A stretch of DNA of 15,553 bases from Haloferacaceae archaeon PL-Br10_E2g29 (GTDB taxonomy: Archaea > Halobacteriota > Halobacteria > Halobacteriales > Haloferacaceae). The position numbers and the translations under genes were made by a program. Below are positions 7,236-14,504 of the stretch, one piece after another; position 1 is the first letter of the stretch; every line of letters begins with the position of its first letter. The stretch covers positions 1 to 15,553 of the forward strand of contig LKMS01000018.1 of assembly GCA_001563965.1 (NCBI GenBank). The letters run 5' to 3'. The notes beneath the pieces are model-generated. The model was not told the origin of the DNA. It worked only from the letters and a program-made list of their open reading frames with translations, and made no database searches.

Positions 7236-7271
7236 TGAAGACCACGTTTGGCGACGGATCAAACGGTGCGG

Positions 7272-7562
7272 TTACTCGTCGAGGACGGCTGCACAGCAGG
7301 CGCGAGCCGATTCGAGATGGTCGTCGGCGACGTCGTCTCCGGTTTCACCAGCCGAGCCAAGGAGTTCAGCAACCTGTTGAACCCGTGTTATCCGAACATC
7401 GGCGTCGAGTTCGTCGGTTGCCGCATCCCGAGCGACGGCTTCGGCCTCGCCGAGCCACCGGTTTGTCGCGGGGCGAACGGGCCGTTTGGCGGTTGCAGTC
7501 AGGTGTCGCACAAGTTCTGAGACGGCTTCGTCACGGGTTGATGGTGGTTTCTCGTTCGACAT
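7272..7562 (-). CDS. Small conserved-type haloarchaeal protein of unknown function
   Basis: A 96-aa acidic protein, predicted mostly helical, with no signal peptide or membrane segment. The recognisable stretch RPVRPATNRWLGEAEAVARDA (about residues 27-47) resembles small unannotated haloarchaeal proteins I have seen, but I cannot name a domain. Two adjacent cysteines (88-89) lie near the C terminus, possibly a metal or redox site given the neighbouring metal regulator; this is speculation. It is upstream of the regulator on the same strand with a 94-bp gap that carries the regulator's own candidate operator, so the two genes are probably separately controlled. Composition (high Asp/Glu, low Lys) supports real coding over the competing plus-strand frames. 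Confidence 0.6.
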   Translation of the reverse strand: MSNEKPPSTRDEAVSELVRHLTATAKRPVRPATNRWLGEAEAVARDAATDELDADVRITRVQQVAELLGSAGETGDDVADDHLESARACCAAVLDE

Positions 7563-7678
7563 GGCTGTTGTTTGCGATCGCCAATGCTAACGGTTTCGCT
7601 GCAAGGAGCGCGTCTGGTGATTTGCCCGGACATTCATGATTTATACGGTTGATTTCGGATGAATGAACGGATAACAGG

Positions 7679-7688
7679 CTATTTTTAC
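7679..7688 (+). promoter_or_regulatory. TATA-like promoter of the lipoprotein gene
   Basis: CTATTTTTAC lies 27-36 bp before the ATG at 7715, in the 152-bp divergent gap that separates this gene from the small minus-strand gene ending at 7562. The spacing fits a leaderless transcript. A second AT-rich run (ATTTATAC, 7640-7647) is farther out. Confidence 0.55.
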
Positions 7689-7714
7689 GCCTCCATCGAA
7701 TACTGCGAGGCACA

Positions 7715-8242
7715 ATGGCTGAACAGCCGACGTTCAACAGGCGGCGCGTGCTGGAACTCTCCGGTGTCGGGGCCGGACTCGCGATTGCGGGCTGTACTGG
7801 TCAGGTCGACGACGAAAATGGTGGCGACGAACTCGACGATGATGAACGTCGGGTGACGGTGCCAATACAGATCGATCAAGAAGCGATTCAGGGCGAAGCC
7901 GAAGAGCTGCAATCACAGGTCGAAAACGAAGAGATAAGCGAAGAAGAGGCTCAAGAACAGCTCGAAGAACTCGAAGCCGAGCTCGCCGACGAAGCGATGG
8001 GGGCTGCAGAGGAGGCAGCCGAGTCGCTCGGACTCGTCATCGAGGATGACATCGAACTCGAATCGCCACAGGGCTCACAGATATTCATCCTGGTATCCGG
8101 ATCGGCGACCGGACTAATCGACTTCGTTGAAGACGAATCGGTCGAAGGGCTCCTGTCGGCCGAAACGTTTGCCCAAATCGAGGCCCAACAGGAGCTGCAA
8201 GAACAGCAGGGCGACGAGGTTCCGGTCGAACAAACACAGTAA
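7715..8242 (+). CDS. Tat-exported lipoprotein, acidic, function unknown
   Basis: This 175-aa protein starts with a twin-arginine signal (NRRRVLELS, residues 8-16) and a short hydrophobic core ending in the lipobox AIAGC, with Cys27 as the lipidation site. This is the normal haloarchaeal Tat-lipoprotein arrangement. The mature part begins with a short acidic spacer. A predicted coiled coil of Glu/Gln-rich heptads follows (about residues 58-92, EAEELQSQVENEEISEEEAQ), then a small compact region with hydrophobic stretches (LGLVIEDDIEL, IFILVSGSATGLIDFV, about 104-136) and a Gln-rich tail. It would be anchored on the outer face of the membrane. I do not recognise the mature domain. It is monocistronic by spacing and has its own TATA-like box. 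Confidence 0.8.
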   Translation: MAEQPTFNRRRVLELSGVGAGLAIAGCTGQVDDENGGDELDDDERRVTVPIQIDQEAIQGEAEELQSQVENEEISEEEAQEQLEELEAELADEAMGAAEEAAESLGLVIEDDIELESPQGSQIFILVSGSATGLIDFVEDESVEGLLSAETFAQIEAQQELQEQQGDEVPVEQTQ

Positions 8243-8293
8243 GGTCGACACCGTAACAAAAAGCGGTTCCGTTGCTACAACGACGACACGGTT

Positions 8294-8301
8294 CTTTTTT
8301 G
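8294..8301 (+). promoter_or_regulatory. T-rich promoter element of the DUF255 gene
   Basis: CTTTTTTG sits 26-33 bp before the ATG at 8327, in the 84-bp gap after the lipoprotein stop. The same T-run could equally terminate lipoprotein transcription, since T-tracts are termination signals in archaea. Confidence 0.4.
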
Positions 8302-8326
8302 CGTCTCCCACGGCTCTGCTCTACCA

Positions 8327-10444
8327 ATGACCGATCCACTCTCGCGGAACCGACTCACCGACGAGGCCAGCCCCTATCTCCGCCAACACGAGAACAACCC
8401 GGTCAACTGGCAGCCGTGGGACGACACTGCGCTTGCGGCGGCCAAATCCCAGAACAAACCGATTTTTCTCTCGATTGGCTACTCCGCATGCCACTGGTGT
8501 CACGTCATGGAAGAAGAGAGCTTTGAGGACAAGACGGTTGCCGAGCGGCTCAATGAGAATTTCATCCCGATCAAGGTCGACCGCGAGGAACGCCCAGACA
8601 TCGATAGCATTTACATGACGGTCTGTCAGCTTGTCACCGGCCGTGGCGGCTGGCCGCTGTCGGCCTGGCTCACCCCCGAGGGCAAACCGTTCTACGTCGG
8701 CACCTACTTTCCGCCCGAGCCGCGCGGGCAGATGCCGGGGTTCATCCAGCTGTTGGACAACATCGCCGATTCGTGGAGTGATCCCGATCAGCGCGCAGAA
8801 ATGGAAAACCGCGCCGAACAGTGGACGAGCGGCGCGCGCGACCGACTCGAATCGACACCACAGCCCACAGTGGGCGACGACCAGTCGCTCGGTGGCGACG
8901 AACTCGACAGCGCCGTCCGAACCGCCCTTCGATCAGTCGACGAGGAGCACGGCGGCTTTGGCTCCGACGGGCCAAAATTCCCCCAGACCGGCCGGGTCGA
9001 CCTCCTGCTTCGTGCGGCCGCCCGCAGCAATCACCGCGAAGCGCTCACCGCGGCAACAAAAACCCTCGATGCGATGGCGGACGGCGGAATGAACGACCAA
9101 CTCGGCGGTGGCTTCCATCGGTACTGTGTCGACCGCGAGTGGACCGTTCCACACTTCGAAAAAATGCTGTACGACAACGCCGGGTTGCCGCCGCTGTACC
9201 TGGCCGGCTCCCAACTCACGGGCGACGAGCGGTACGCCGAGGTCGTCGAAGAAACGCTCGCGTTCGTTGAGCGCGAACTGACCCATCCGGCCGGTGGCTT
9301 TTTCAGCACGCTCGACGCCCGCAGCGGTGAGGAGGAGGGCACGTTCTACGTCTGGACGCCCGAAAAGGTGCGCGAGCATCTGGATGAACCGGATGCAACC
9401 CTGTTCTGTGCACGCTTTGGCATCACCCAGTCGGGCAACTTCGAACATGGAACAACCGTGCTCACCATCGACGAGTCAATCGAGTCGCTTGCGGCCGACC
9501 ACGACCTCGATGTGGCCGACGTCGAGAGCCGGCTTGCGGCTGCGAAAGCGACCCTGTTCGAGGCTCGCGAGGAGCGCACACGTCCGCCGCGCGACGAAAA
9601 AGTCCTTGCGGGGTGGAACGGTATGATGATTTCGGCGTTCGCCCACGCCGCGCGCGTCCTTGACCCAGCGTACGCCGAGTCGGCGAAAGCGGCACTTGAT
9701 TTCGTCACTGATGAGCTATTCGACGAGGAGACTCGCCGGCTCAACCGCCGATTCATTGACGGCGACATCACTGGCGAGGGCTACCTGGAAGACTACGCGT
9801 TCCTCGCGCGCGGCGCGTTCGACCTGTATCAGGCGACTGGTAATGTCGAACCGCTCCAGATGGCGCTCGCGCTCGCCGAAACGATCGTCGAAGAGTTCTG
9901 GGATTCCGACGACGAAACGATCTACTTCACCCCTAAAAGCGGCGAGAAACTCGTCACCCGCCCGCAAGAGCTCACGGATTCGTCGACGCCGTCAAGTCTC
10001 GGCGTTGCCACCGATCTCCTGTTAGTTCTCGATGGGTTTGCACCCGACAGCGAGTATCGCGAGATGGCCGCGTCCGTGCTCGAAACCCACCGAAACCGAA
10101 TAACGGGCAGCCCGCTGCAACACGTCAGTCTGACGCTGACCGCCGATCGGTATCTCAATGGCGGTGCAGAGTTGACGCTGGCGGCCGACGAACTCCCGAC
10201 CGCGTGGCGCGATTCGCTAGCCAAACGGTTTTTACCGGGCGTCGTCCTCGCGCCACGGCCGCCGACGAGCGAGGGACTCGACCGCTGGCTCGACCGACTC
10301 GGGCTTGAGACGGCCCCACCCGTCTGGGCCAATCGTGAGGCTGTCAACGGCGAGCCGACCGTCTACGCCTGTGAATCGTTTACCTGCTCGCCGCCGAAAA
10401 AGGAGATCGAGCCAGCGCTTGAGTGGCTGCACGAGAACCGGTAG
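8327..10444 (+). CDS. DUF255 thioredoxin-like / alpha-toroid protein (YyaL / SPATA20 family)
   Basis: This 705-aa protein, of the usual family length, opens with the DUF255 signature: NRLTDEASPYLRQHENNPVNW (about residues 8-28), then a thioredoxin-fold domain with CHWCHVM (Cys55/Cys58), VDREERPDID (84-93), GGWP (107-110) and TPEGKPFYVGTYFPP (116-130). From about residue 190 on, an alpha/alpha-toroid resembling N-acylglucosamine 2-epimerases and glycosidases follows, with GGFGSDGPKFPQ, GGFHRYCVDREWTVPHFEKM and WNGMMISAFAHAARV segments. The family runs from archaea to animals (human SPATA20), but its reaction is not established; the CxxC suggests redox or thiol chemistry. There is no signal peptide, so it is cytoplasmic. 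No frameshift or missing motif is seen, and it appears monocistronic. Confidence 0.93.
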   Translation: MTDPLSRNRLTDEASPYLRQHENNPVNWQPWDDTALAAAKSQNKPIFLSIGYSACHWCHVMEEESFEDKTVAERLNENFIPIKVDREERPDIDSIYMTVCQLVTGRGGWPLSAWLTPEGKPFYVGTYFPPEPRGQMPGFIQLLDNIADSWSDPDQRAEMENRAEQWTSGARDRLESTPQPTVGDDQSLGGDELDSAVRTALRSVDEEHGGFGSDGPKFPQTGRVDLLLRAAARSNHREALTAATKTLDAMADGGMNDQLGGGFHRYCVDREWTVPHFEKMLYDNAGLPPLYLAGSQLTGDERYAEVVEETLAFVERELTHPAGGFFSTLDARSGEEEGTFYVWTPEKVREHLDEPDATLFCARFGITQSGNFEHGTTVLTIDESIESLAADHDLDVADVESRLAAAKATLFEAREERTRPPRDEKVLAGWNGMMISAFAHAARVLDPAYAESAKAALDFVTDELFDEETRRLNRRFIDGDITGEGYLEDYAFLARGAFDLYQATGNVEPLQMALALAETIVEEFWDSDDETIYFTPKSGEKLVTRPQELTDSSTPSSLGVATDLLLVLDGFAPDSEYREMAASVLETHRNRITGSPLQHVSLTLTADRYLNGGAELTLAADELPTAWRDSLAKRFLPGVVLAPRPPTSEGLDRWLDRLGLETAPPVWANREAVNGEPTVYACESFTCSPPKKEIEPALEWLHENR

Positions 10445-10561
10445 CGACGCGGCGTGTCCGGGTGAGAGACCTGCCCGTCGCCCGGTCACGACACGACCGG
10501 CGCGCTCGTGAGCGGCGACGGGGCCGGTACACTTACCCGTTGCTTAGGATATCTGTGTAGT

Positions 10562-11347
10562 ATGTCGGACGATGTGTCTCCGGGCCGGAAGACGGATGCG
10601 CCCGACCCAGCCGTCGAAACAGCCGTTGAGCCGGCGGTCGAGTTGGCTCACGACGAGCTGCAGACGACGTTCGACTACCAGGTTCAACGGCTGGCCGAAA
10701 TCGACAACAAAGCGATTGAAATTCTCAAGGCAAATCTGTTGTTGATCGGGATTGTCGTTACGGGCGGCTCGGTGCTCATTCAGACCGATATTGACGTGGC
10801 GGCGTTTCTCAACGCGTTCACCCTCACCGGCGGACTGCTACTGTTGACCTCAACGGGCGTGGCCGCCGTCACGTACACCGCCTCGAACCTCCGGGGCGGA
10901 ATTGATTCGACAGCCGTCGAACGGGCGATTGCGGCCGACGCCACGGGTCACGAAACCGAGCAGGTGGCGTTCGAAACAACGTTGCTTCGGAGCTACGGCC
11001 AGTGGATCGAGTACAACGCGCGCGTGACCGCAATCAACGACATGTTGGCGACGGTGACGGTGCTGTTGGTGTTCGTCGCGTTCGTCTACGTCGTTGCCGG
11101 CGTGGCGGTCGCCGGCGTCGGACTAACCGGTGTTGGCGCACTCGCCGTCTACTTGTTGACAACGCTCGTCATGGGGAGTTTCACCTGGATTGGGTACCAC
11201 ATGGATCACCTCGGCAACGCCGAGCGTCGCGGTGAGACGTTCGAGGGGATTCGGCTGTCGAAAGGAACGAGTCGGCGCGAGGGGTTGGTAGCGCTTCGCG
11301 AAATGCTGCGCCCCTCATCGAGACAGCCGGACGACCGCGAGGAGTGA
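10562..11347 (+). CDS. Four-helix membrane protein of unknown function
   Basis: A 261-aa protein with an acidic N-terminal tail (1-35) and a helical lead-in, FDYQVQRLAEIDNKAIEILKAN (about 37-58). A hairpin of two membrane helices (about 55-75 and 81-105) follows, then an acidic cytoplasmic segment (110-157), two more hydrophobic helices (about 160-183 and 186-210) and a basic-acidic C-terminal tail. The ATG at 10562 is preferred over one at 10508, whose 18 added residues (Cys, Gly, Arg) look non-coding. I recognise no named family with confidence. The 'D-x-K-A ... long helix ... two membrane helices' arrangement is reminiscent of SLATT or Pycsar-effector-type 2-TM proteins, but no cyclase or other defence partner adjoins it. 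It has no clear TATA box in the 117-bp gap upstream. Confidence 0.75.
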   Translation: MSDDVSPGRKTDAPDPAVETAVEPAVELAHDELQTTFDYQVQRLAEIDNKAIEILKANLLLIGIVVTGGSVLIQTDIDVAAFLNAFTLTGGLLLLTSTGVAAVTYTASNLRGGIDSTAVERAIAADATGHETEQVAFETTLLRSYGQWIEYNARVTAINDMLATVTVLLVFVAFVYVVAGVAVAGVGLTGVGALAVYLLTTLVMGSFTWIGYHMDHLGNAERRGETFEGIRLSKGTSRREGLVALREMLRPSSRQPDDREE

Positions 11348-11453
11348 CTGGGGTGTACGCGTCGTTCGGGTGTGGGACTGACGCGTTGTTTCGCATAGTT
11401 GTTCATTTTATGCAAACCGAGCCCGGCTGAAACCGCCACGTCAGCCCAAGAGA

Positions 11454-11461
11454 CTTTTTAT
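11454..11461 (+). promoter_or_regulatory. TATA-like promoter of the squalene/phytoene synthase gene
   Basis: CTTTTTAT lies 29-36 bp before the ATG at 11490, near the end of a 142-bp gap. The expected start would leave only a few nucleotides of leader. Another T-rich run (TTCATTTTATG, 11402-11412) lies further upstream and may be the terminator of the membrane-protein gene. Confidence 0.55.
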
Positions 11462-11489
11462 GCCTCACTCCCAATGGAGAGATACTTGA

Positions 11490-12569
11490 ATGACGGGACA
11501 CGAATCTCGCCCCCCCGGCGTGGACCCAGAGGCCGACTTCGAATGGTGCCATGACGCCGTTCAGGGGGTCTCTCGAACGTTCGCGCTGACTATCGACGTA
11601 CTGGATGAACCAATGGCGACTCACATCTGTCTGGGCTATCTCCTCTGCCGGGTTGCCGACACGGTCGAAGACGCCGGACACATCCCGCCCGAACCACAGG
11701 CCGCACTGCTCAGAACCTACGATGCGGCGCTCGACCCAACCAGCGGTACCGACATCGACGCGTTTCGCGCCGAGGTCGACGAGTGGCTGCCGCCGGAAGC
11801 CGAGCGCTCGACCGACTGGGTCGTCGTCGCCGAAGCCCCCCGCGTGGTGTCGACCTTCGAGCAACTGGCCCCGGACGTTCGCGAGGCAATCGTTCCGCCG
11901 GTGCGCGAACTCATCGACGGGATGGCAATGTTCGTCGAGCGTCACGCCGATTCGGGCGGTCTCCGGATCGACAGCCGCGCCGAACTCGAAGAGTACTGCT
12001 ACTATGCGGCCGGCACCGTTGGGACACTCATCACGAACCTTCTAACCCGTGGCGACCTCGCTGCGGACCGCCGTCAACAGCTGTACGACACGGCCGTCGA
12101 GTTCGGCCTGCTCTTGCAGTTGGTCAACATCTCGAAGGACGTCTACGACGACTACACCGAGGAGAACAACGTCTACCTGCCCGCGGACTGGCTCGAAGCC
12201 GAAGGTATTGAGCAACAAAACGTCGTCGACCCCGACAACCGCGAGGGGGCCGCCGAGGTCGTCAGCCGAACCGTCAGCCATGCCCACTCGTTCCTTGATG
12301 ACGCCGAAGGCTATCTGAAGGCGATGCCGACCCGCAACGGAAACACGCTCGCCGCGTGGGGCGTTCCGTTCTTGCTTGCGGTCGGCACGCTTCGCGAACT
12401 CACCGCCCGCCCGGAGGATGCACTCACCGAGCGCGGTGTCAAAATCTCCCGACAGGAGGTGTTTGCGGTGATGAACGCGATGTCCGAGGAGGGAACGGAG
12501 TCGCTGAGCGAACTCCGAGAGTCGATTTCGCGACAGCCGTATCACCGGGTTGCCTCAAAAGCCGACTGA
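11490..12569 (+). CDS. Squalene/phytoene synthase family enzyme (probable squalene synthase)
   Basis: This 359-aa soluble enzyme would couple two prenyl diphosphates head to head: farnesyl diphosphate to squalene, or geranylgeranyl diphosphate to phytoene. Both aspartate-rich metal-diphosphate motifs are present, DTVED (residues 57-61) and DVYDD (217-221). The family segments VSRTFAL (27-33), LGYLLCRVADTVEDA (48-62), EYCYYAAGTVGTLI (168-181) and LLLQLVNISKDVYDD (207-221) are also intact. The VSRTFAL and YCYYAAGTVG segments read more like squalene synthase than haloarchaeal CrtB, so I lean to squalene, but the substrate cannot be settled by eye. No C-terminal membrane anchor is visible. It is apparently monocistronic, with its own TATA-like box, 2 kb from idsA, which supplies related substrates. 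Confidence 0.88.
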   Translation: MTGHESRPPGVDPEADFEWCHDAVQGVSRTFALTIDVLDEPMATHICLGYLLCRVADTVEDAGHIPPEPQAALLRTYDAALDPTSGTDIDAFRAEVDEWLPPEAERSTDWVVVAEAPRVVSTFEQLAPDVREAIVPPVRELIDGMAMFVERHADSGGLRIDSRAELEEYCYYAAGTVGTLITNLLTRGDLAADRRQQLYDTAVEFGLLLQLVNISKDVYDDYTEENNVYLPADWLEAEGIEQQNVVDPDNREGAAEVVSRTVSHAHSFLDDAEGYLKAMPTRNGNTLAAWGVPFLLAVGTLRELTARPEDALTERGVKISRQEVFAVMNAMSEEGTESLSELRESISRQPYHRVASKAD

Positions 12570-12623
12570 GTGGCGCAAAAACCGAGGCCGCCGCGGGCAC
12601 GCTCGGCGGGGCGAATCCACGCG

Positions 12624-12631
12624 CTTTTATT
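12624..12631 (+). promoter_or_regulatory. TATA-like promoter of the 61-aa protein gene
   Basis: CTTTTATT ends 21 bp before the ATG at 12653, in the 83-bp gap after the synthase gene. The short spacing predicts a leaderless mRNA. Confidence 0.5.
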
Positions 12632-12652
12632 CACGCTGACGAACAGTCAGCC

Positions 12653-12838
12653 ATGAGTTTTGAAAAAGACGACACGGCCGTACTCCACGACAAACACAGC
12701 GAGTATGACGGGAAAACGGGGACGATCACGCAGGTCGTCGAAAACATGTTTGGCGATGCGACCTACACGATCAGTTTCGAGGACGGTCAAGAAACCGGCG
12801 TTCCTGAAAGCTCGCTCGAAGCGGTCGACGAGTCCTAA
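12653..12838 (+). CDS. Small SH3/KOW-like beta protein, 61 aa
   Basis: A complete 61-aa acidic protein starting MSFEKDDTAV. The pattern 'charged-turn, D-x-A-V-L-H-D, Y-D-G-K-T-G-T-I-T-Q-V, D-A-T-Y-T-I-S-F-E-D-G-Q-E-T-G-V-P' reads as a five-strand SH3-like or KOW-like barrel of the kind seen in small single-domain haloarchaeal proteins. No catalytic residues or cysteines are present. Such barrels usually bind nucleic acid or protein partners, but the function here is unknown. The ATG is supported by a TATA-like box 21 bp before it, and longer upstream readings in the same frame run into the 3' end of the synthase gene and are not haloarchaeal in composition. Confidence 0.75.
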   Translation: MSFEKDDTAVLHDKHSEYDGKTGTITQVVENMFGDATYTISFEDGQETGVPESSLEAVDES

Positions 12839-12943
12839 ACCGGAAAGCAACGGTCTACGTTGTTTGCGCTGAAAACAGCGGGAGAACAGGCAAACGCGAT
12901 TGTTCCGGTGTACTACGGTAGTGAACCGACAAAACCCACGGAG

Positions 12944-12950
12944 TTTTTAA
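12944..12950 (+). promoter_or_regulatory. TATA-like box, candidate rnj-idsA promoter
   Basis: TTTTTAA within GAGTTTTTAACA is the only AT-rich run between 12905 and the rnj ATG. Transcription would begin near 12975, giving a leader of about 175 nt, far longer than the other promoters in this window imply. Confidence 0.5.
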
Positions 12951-13066
12951 CACCGCACGCACAACGGCCAGTACCAACGAACCCGCGGGAAACTGTGGGG
13001 CCGGCGCCGAGACAGGGCAAGCCTGAGTTCGTGCCGGTCGACACAGAGCGGGGCCATACGAGCACC

Positions 13067-13080
13067 AAAGCCGCGGCTTT
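13067..13080 (+). repeat. 14-bp perfect palindrome in the rnj leader
   Basis: AAAGCCGCGGCTTT is its own reverse complement. In RNA it can form a 5-bp stem with a CGCG loop; in DNA it could be a protein-binding site. It lies about 70 bp before the rnj ATG. Confidence 0.6.
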
Positions 13081-13135
13081 CGGGGCGATGGTTCCGGGAT
13101 GCGGGCGCGACACGCAGTCACACCGCGGCGACTGC

Positions 13136-13140
13136 GGAGG
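13136..13140 (+). promoter_or_regulatory. Shine-Dalgarno of rnj
   Basis: GGAGG ends 11 bp before the rnj ATG and is a full match to the anti-SD core. It contrasts with the other genes here, which start close to their TATA boxes without an SD, and so supports a leadered rnj mRNA and the start at 13152. Confidence 0.65.
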
Positions 13141-13151
13141 AATCTGATACG

Positions 13152-14504
13152 ATGGAAATTGAAATTGCAACAGTAGGCGGCTATGAGGAAGTCGGACGGC
13201 AGATGACCGCCGTCCGCGCGGGCAACGATGTCGTTATTTTCGACATGGGTCTCAACCTCTCGCAGGTGTTGATCCACGACGATGTCCGCACCGAACAGAT
13301 GCACAGTCTCGATCTGATCGATATGGGTGCGATTCCCGATGACCGCGTGATGAGCGACCTCGAAGGTGACGTGCAAGCGATCGTTCCCACCCACGGACAT
13401 CTCGACCACATCGGGGCGCTCTCGAAACTCGCCCACCGGTACAGCGCACCGATTATCGCGACGCCGTTTACCATCGAACTGGTCAAACAACAGATTCAGG
13501 GCGAATCGAAGTTCTCGGTCGACAACGACCTCGTCAAGATGGACGCCGGCGAGACGATGTCGATCGGTGACAGCGGCAACGTTGCCCTCGAGTTTGTCAA
13601 CGTCACTCACTCCATTATCGACGCGATCAATCCCGTGTTGCACACGCCCGAAGGCGCGATCGTCTACGGGCTTGACAAGCGGATGGATCACTCCCCAGTA
13701 ATTGGCGACCCGATCGATATGGAGCGGTTTCGCGAAATCGGTCGTGAGGGCGACGGCGTGCTCTGTTACATCGAAGACTGTACGAACGCCGGCAAGAAGG
13801 GACGTACACCCTCCGAGTCGGTCGCGCGTCGACACCTCAAGGACGTAATGTACTCCATCGAGGACTACGATGGCGGCATCGTGGCAACGACGTTCTCGAG
13901 TCACATCGCCCGCGTCAAATCACTCGTCGAGTTTGCCGACGACATCGGCCGCCAGCCGGTGTTGTTGGGCCGGTCGATGGAGAAGTATTCGGGAACCGCC
14001 GAACGGCTCGATTTCGTCGAGTTCCCCGAAGATCTCGGGATGTACGGCCACCGCAAATCCGTCGACCGGACGTTCAAACGCATCATGAAAGAGGGCAAAG
14101 AAGACTATCTCCCGATCGTCACCGGCCATCAGGGCGAACCCCGGGCCATGTTGACCCGGATGGGTCGCGGCGAAACGCCGTACCAACTCGAAGAGGGCGA
14201 CAAGGTGCTGTTTTCGGCGCGCGTGATTCCCGAACCAACAAACGAGGGCCAGCGCTATCAGTCCGAACGGCTGCTCAGAATGCAGGGCGCACGAATTTAC
14301 GACGACATTCACGTTTCGGGGCACCTCCGTGAGGAGGGTCACTTCACGATGCTCGATGCGCTCCAGCCACAGCACGTCATCCCGGCCCACCAGAATCTGA
14401 AAGGGTTTGCGCCGTACGTCGACCTGTGTGAGAGCCAGGGCTATCAACTCGGGCGCGACGTTCACGTCACACGGAATGGCAACCTCATCCAACTGGTGTC
14501 GTAA
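13152..14504 (+). CDS. rnj: Archaeal ribonuclease J (metallo-beta-lactamase / beta-CASP 5'-3' exonuclease)
   Basis: This 450-aa cytoplasmic nuclease has the length of the archaeal RNase J group, lacking the KH domains of the related aCPSF1. Metallo-beta-lactamase motifs are HGHLDH (residues 81-86), His153 in NVTHSII, and Asp175 in YGLDKRMDH; the beta-CASP half includes VTGHQGEP (323-330), HVSGH (387-391) and IPAHQN (410-415). It would degrade RNA 5' to 3' with two zinc ions and takes part in mRNA turnover and rRNA processing. The start is fixed by an upstream GGAGG and by the family N terminus MEIEIATVGGYEEVGRQM. Its TAA overlaps the idsA ATG by one base, so the two are co-transcribed and probably translationally coupled; the rnj-idsA pairing is conserved in haloarchaea. 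Confidence 0.92.
   Translation: MEIEIATVGGYEEVGRQMTAVRAGNDVVIFDMGLNLSQVLIHDDVRTEQMHSLDLIDMGAIPDDRVMSDLEGDVQAIVPTHGHLDHIGALSKLAHRYSAPIIATPFTIELVKQQIQGESKFSVDNDLVKMDAGETMSIGDSGNVALEFVNVTHSIIDAINPVLHTPEGAIVYGLDKRMDHSPVIGDPIDMERFREIGREGDGVLCYIEDCTNAGKKGRTPSESVARRHLKDVMYSIEDYDGGIVATTFSSHIARVKSLVEFADDIGRQPVLLGRSMEKYSGTAERLDFVEFPEDLGMYGHRKSVDRTFKRIMKEGKEDYLPIVTGHQGEPRAMLTRMGRGETPYQLEEGDKVLFSARVIPEPTNEGQRYQSERLLRMQGARIYDDIHVSGHLREEGHFTMLDALQPQHVIPAHQNLKGFAPYVDLCESQGYQLGRDVHVTRNGNLIQLVS

Larger units (their letters stand above)
12839..13151 (+). other. 313-bp gene-free region: long GC-rich leader of rnj
   Basis: No credible protein is encoded: the one long frame (12860-13147) is Pro/Thr/Gly-rich, lacks the acidic bias of its neighbours and matches nothing I know. 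The first 100 bp are ordinary spacer with a TATA-like box at 12944-12950. The following roughly 175 bp are GC-rich and contain a 9-bp stem pairing 12999-13007 with 13031-13039 (two G-U pairs) followed by ACA at 13041-13043. They also contain an inner CAGG/CCTG hairpin (13013-13016 with 13022-13025), a 14-bp perfect palindrome (13067-13080), and a Shine-Dalgarno before rnj. This looks like a structured 5' leader or an embedded small RNA. Confidence 0.55.

Noticed and set aside
6566..7639. 357-aa plus-strand open frame covering the regulator and the small protein
   Set aside because: It is antisense to the TRASH regulator, whose HTH and cysteine motifs are clear; composition is basic and unlike haloarchaeal proteins.
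12860..13147. 95-aa frame in the rnj leader
   Set aside because: Pro/Thr/Gly-rich, not acidic, starts upstream of the TATA-like box and shows no recognisable domain; the region is better explained as leader or RNA.
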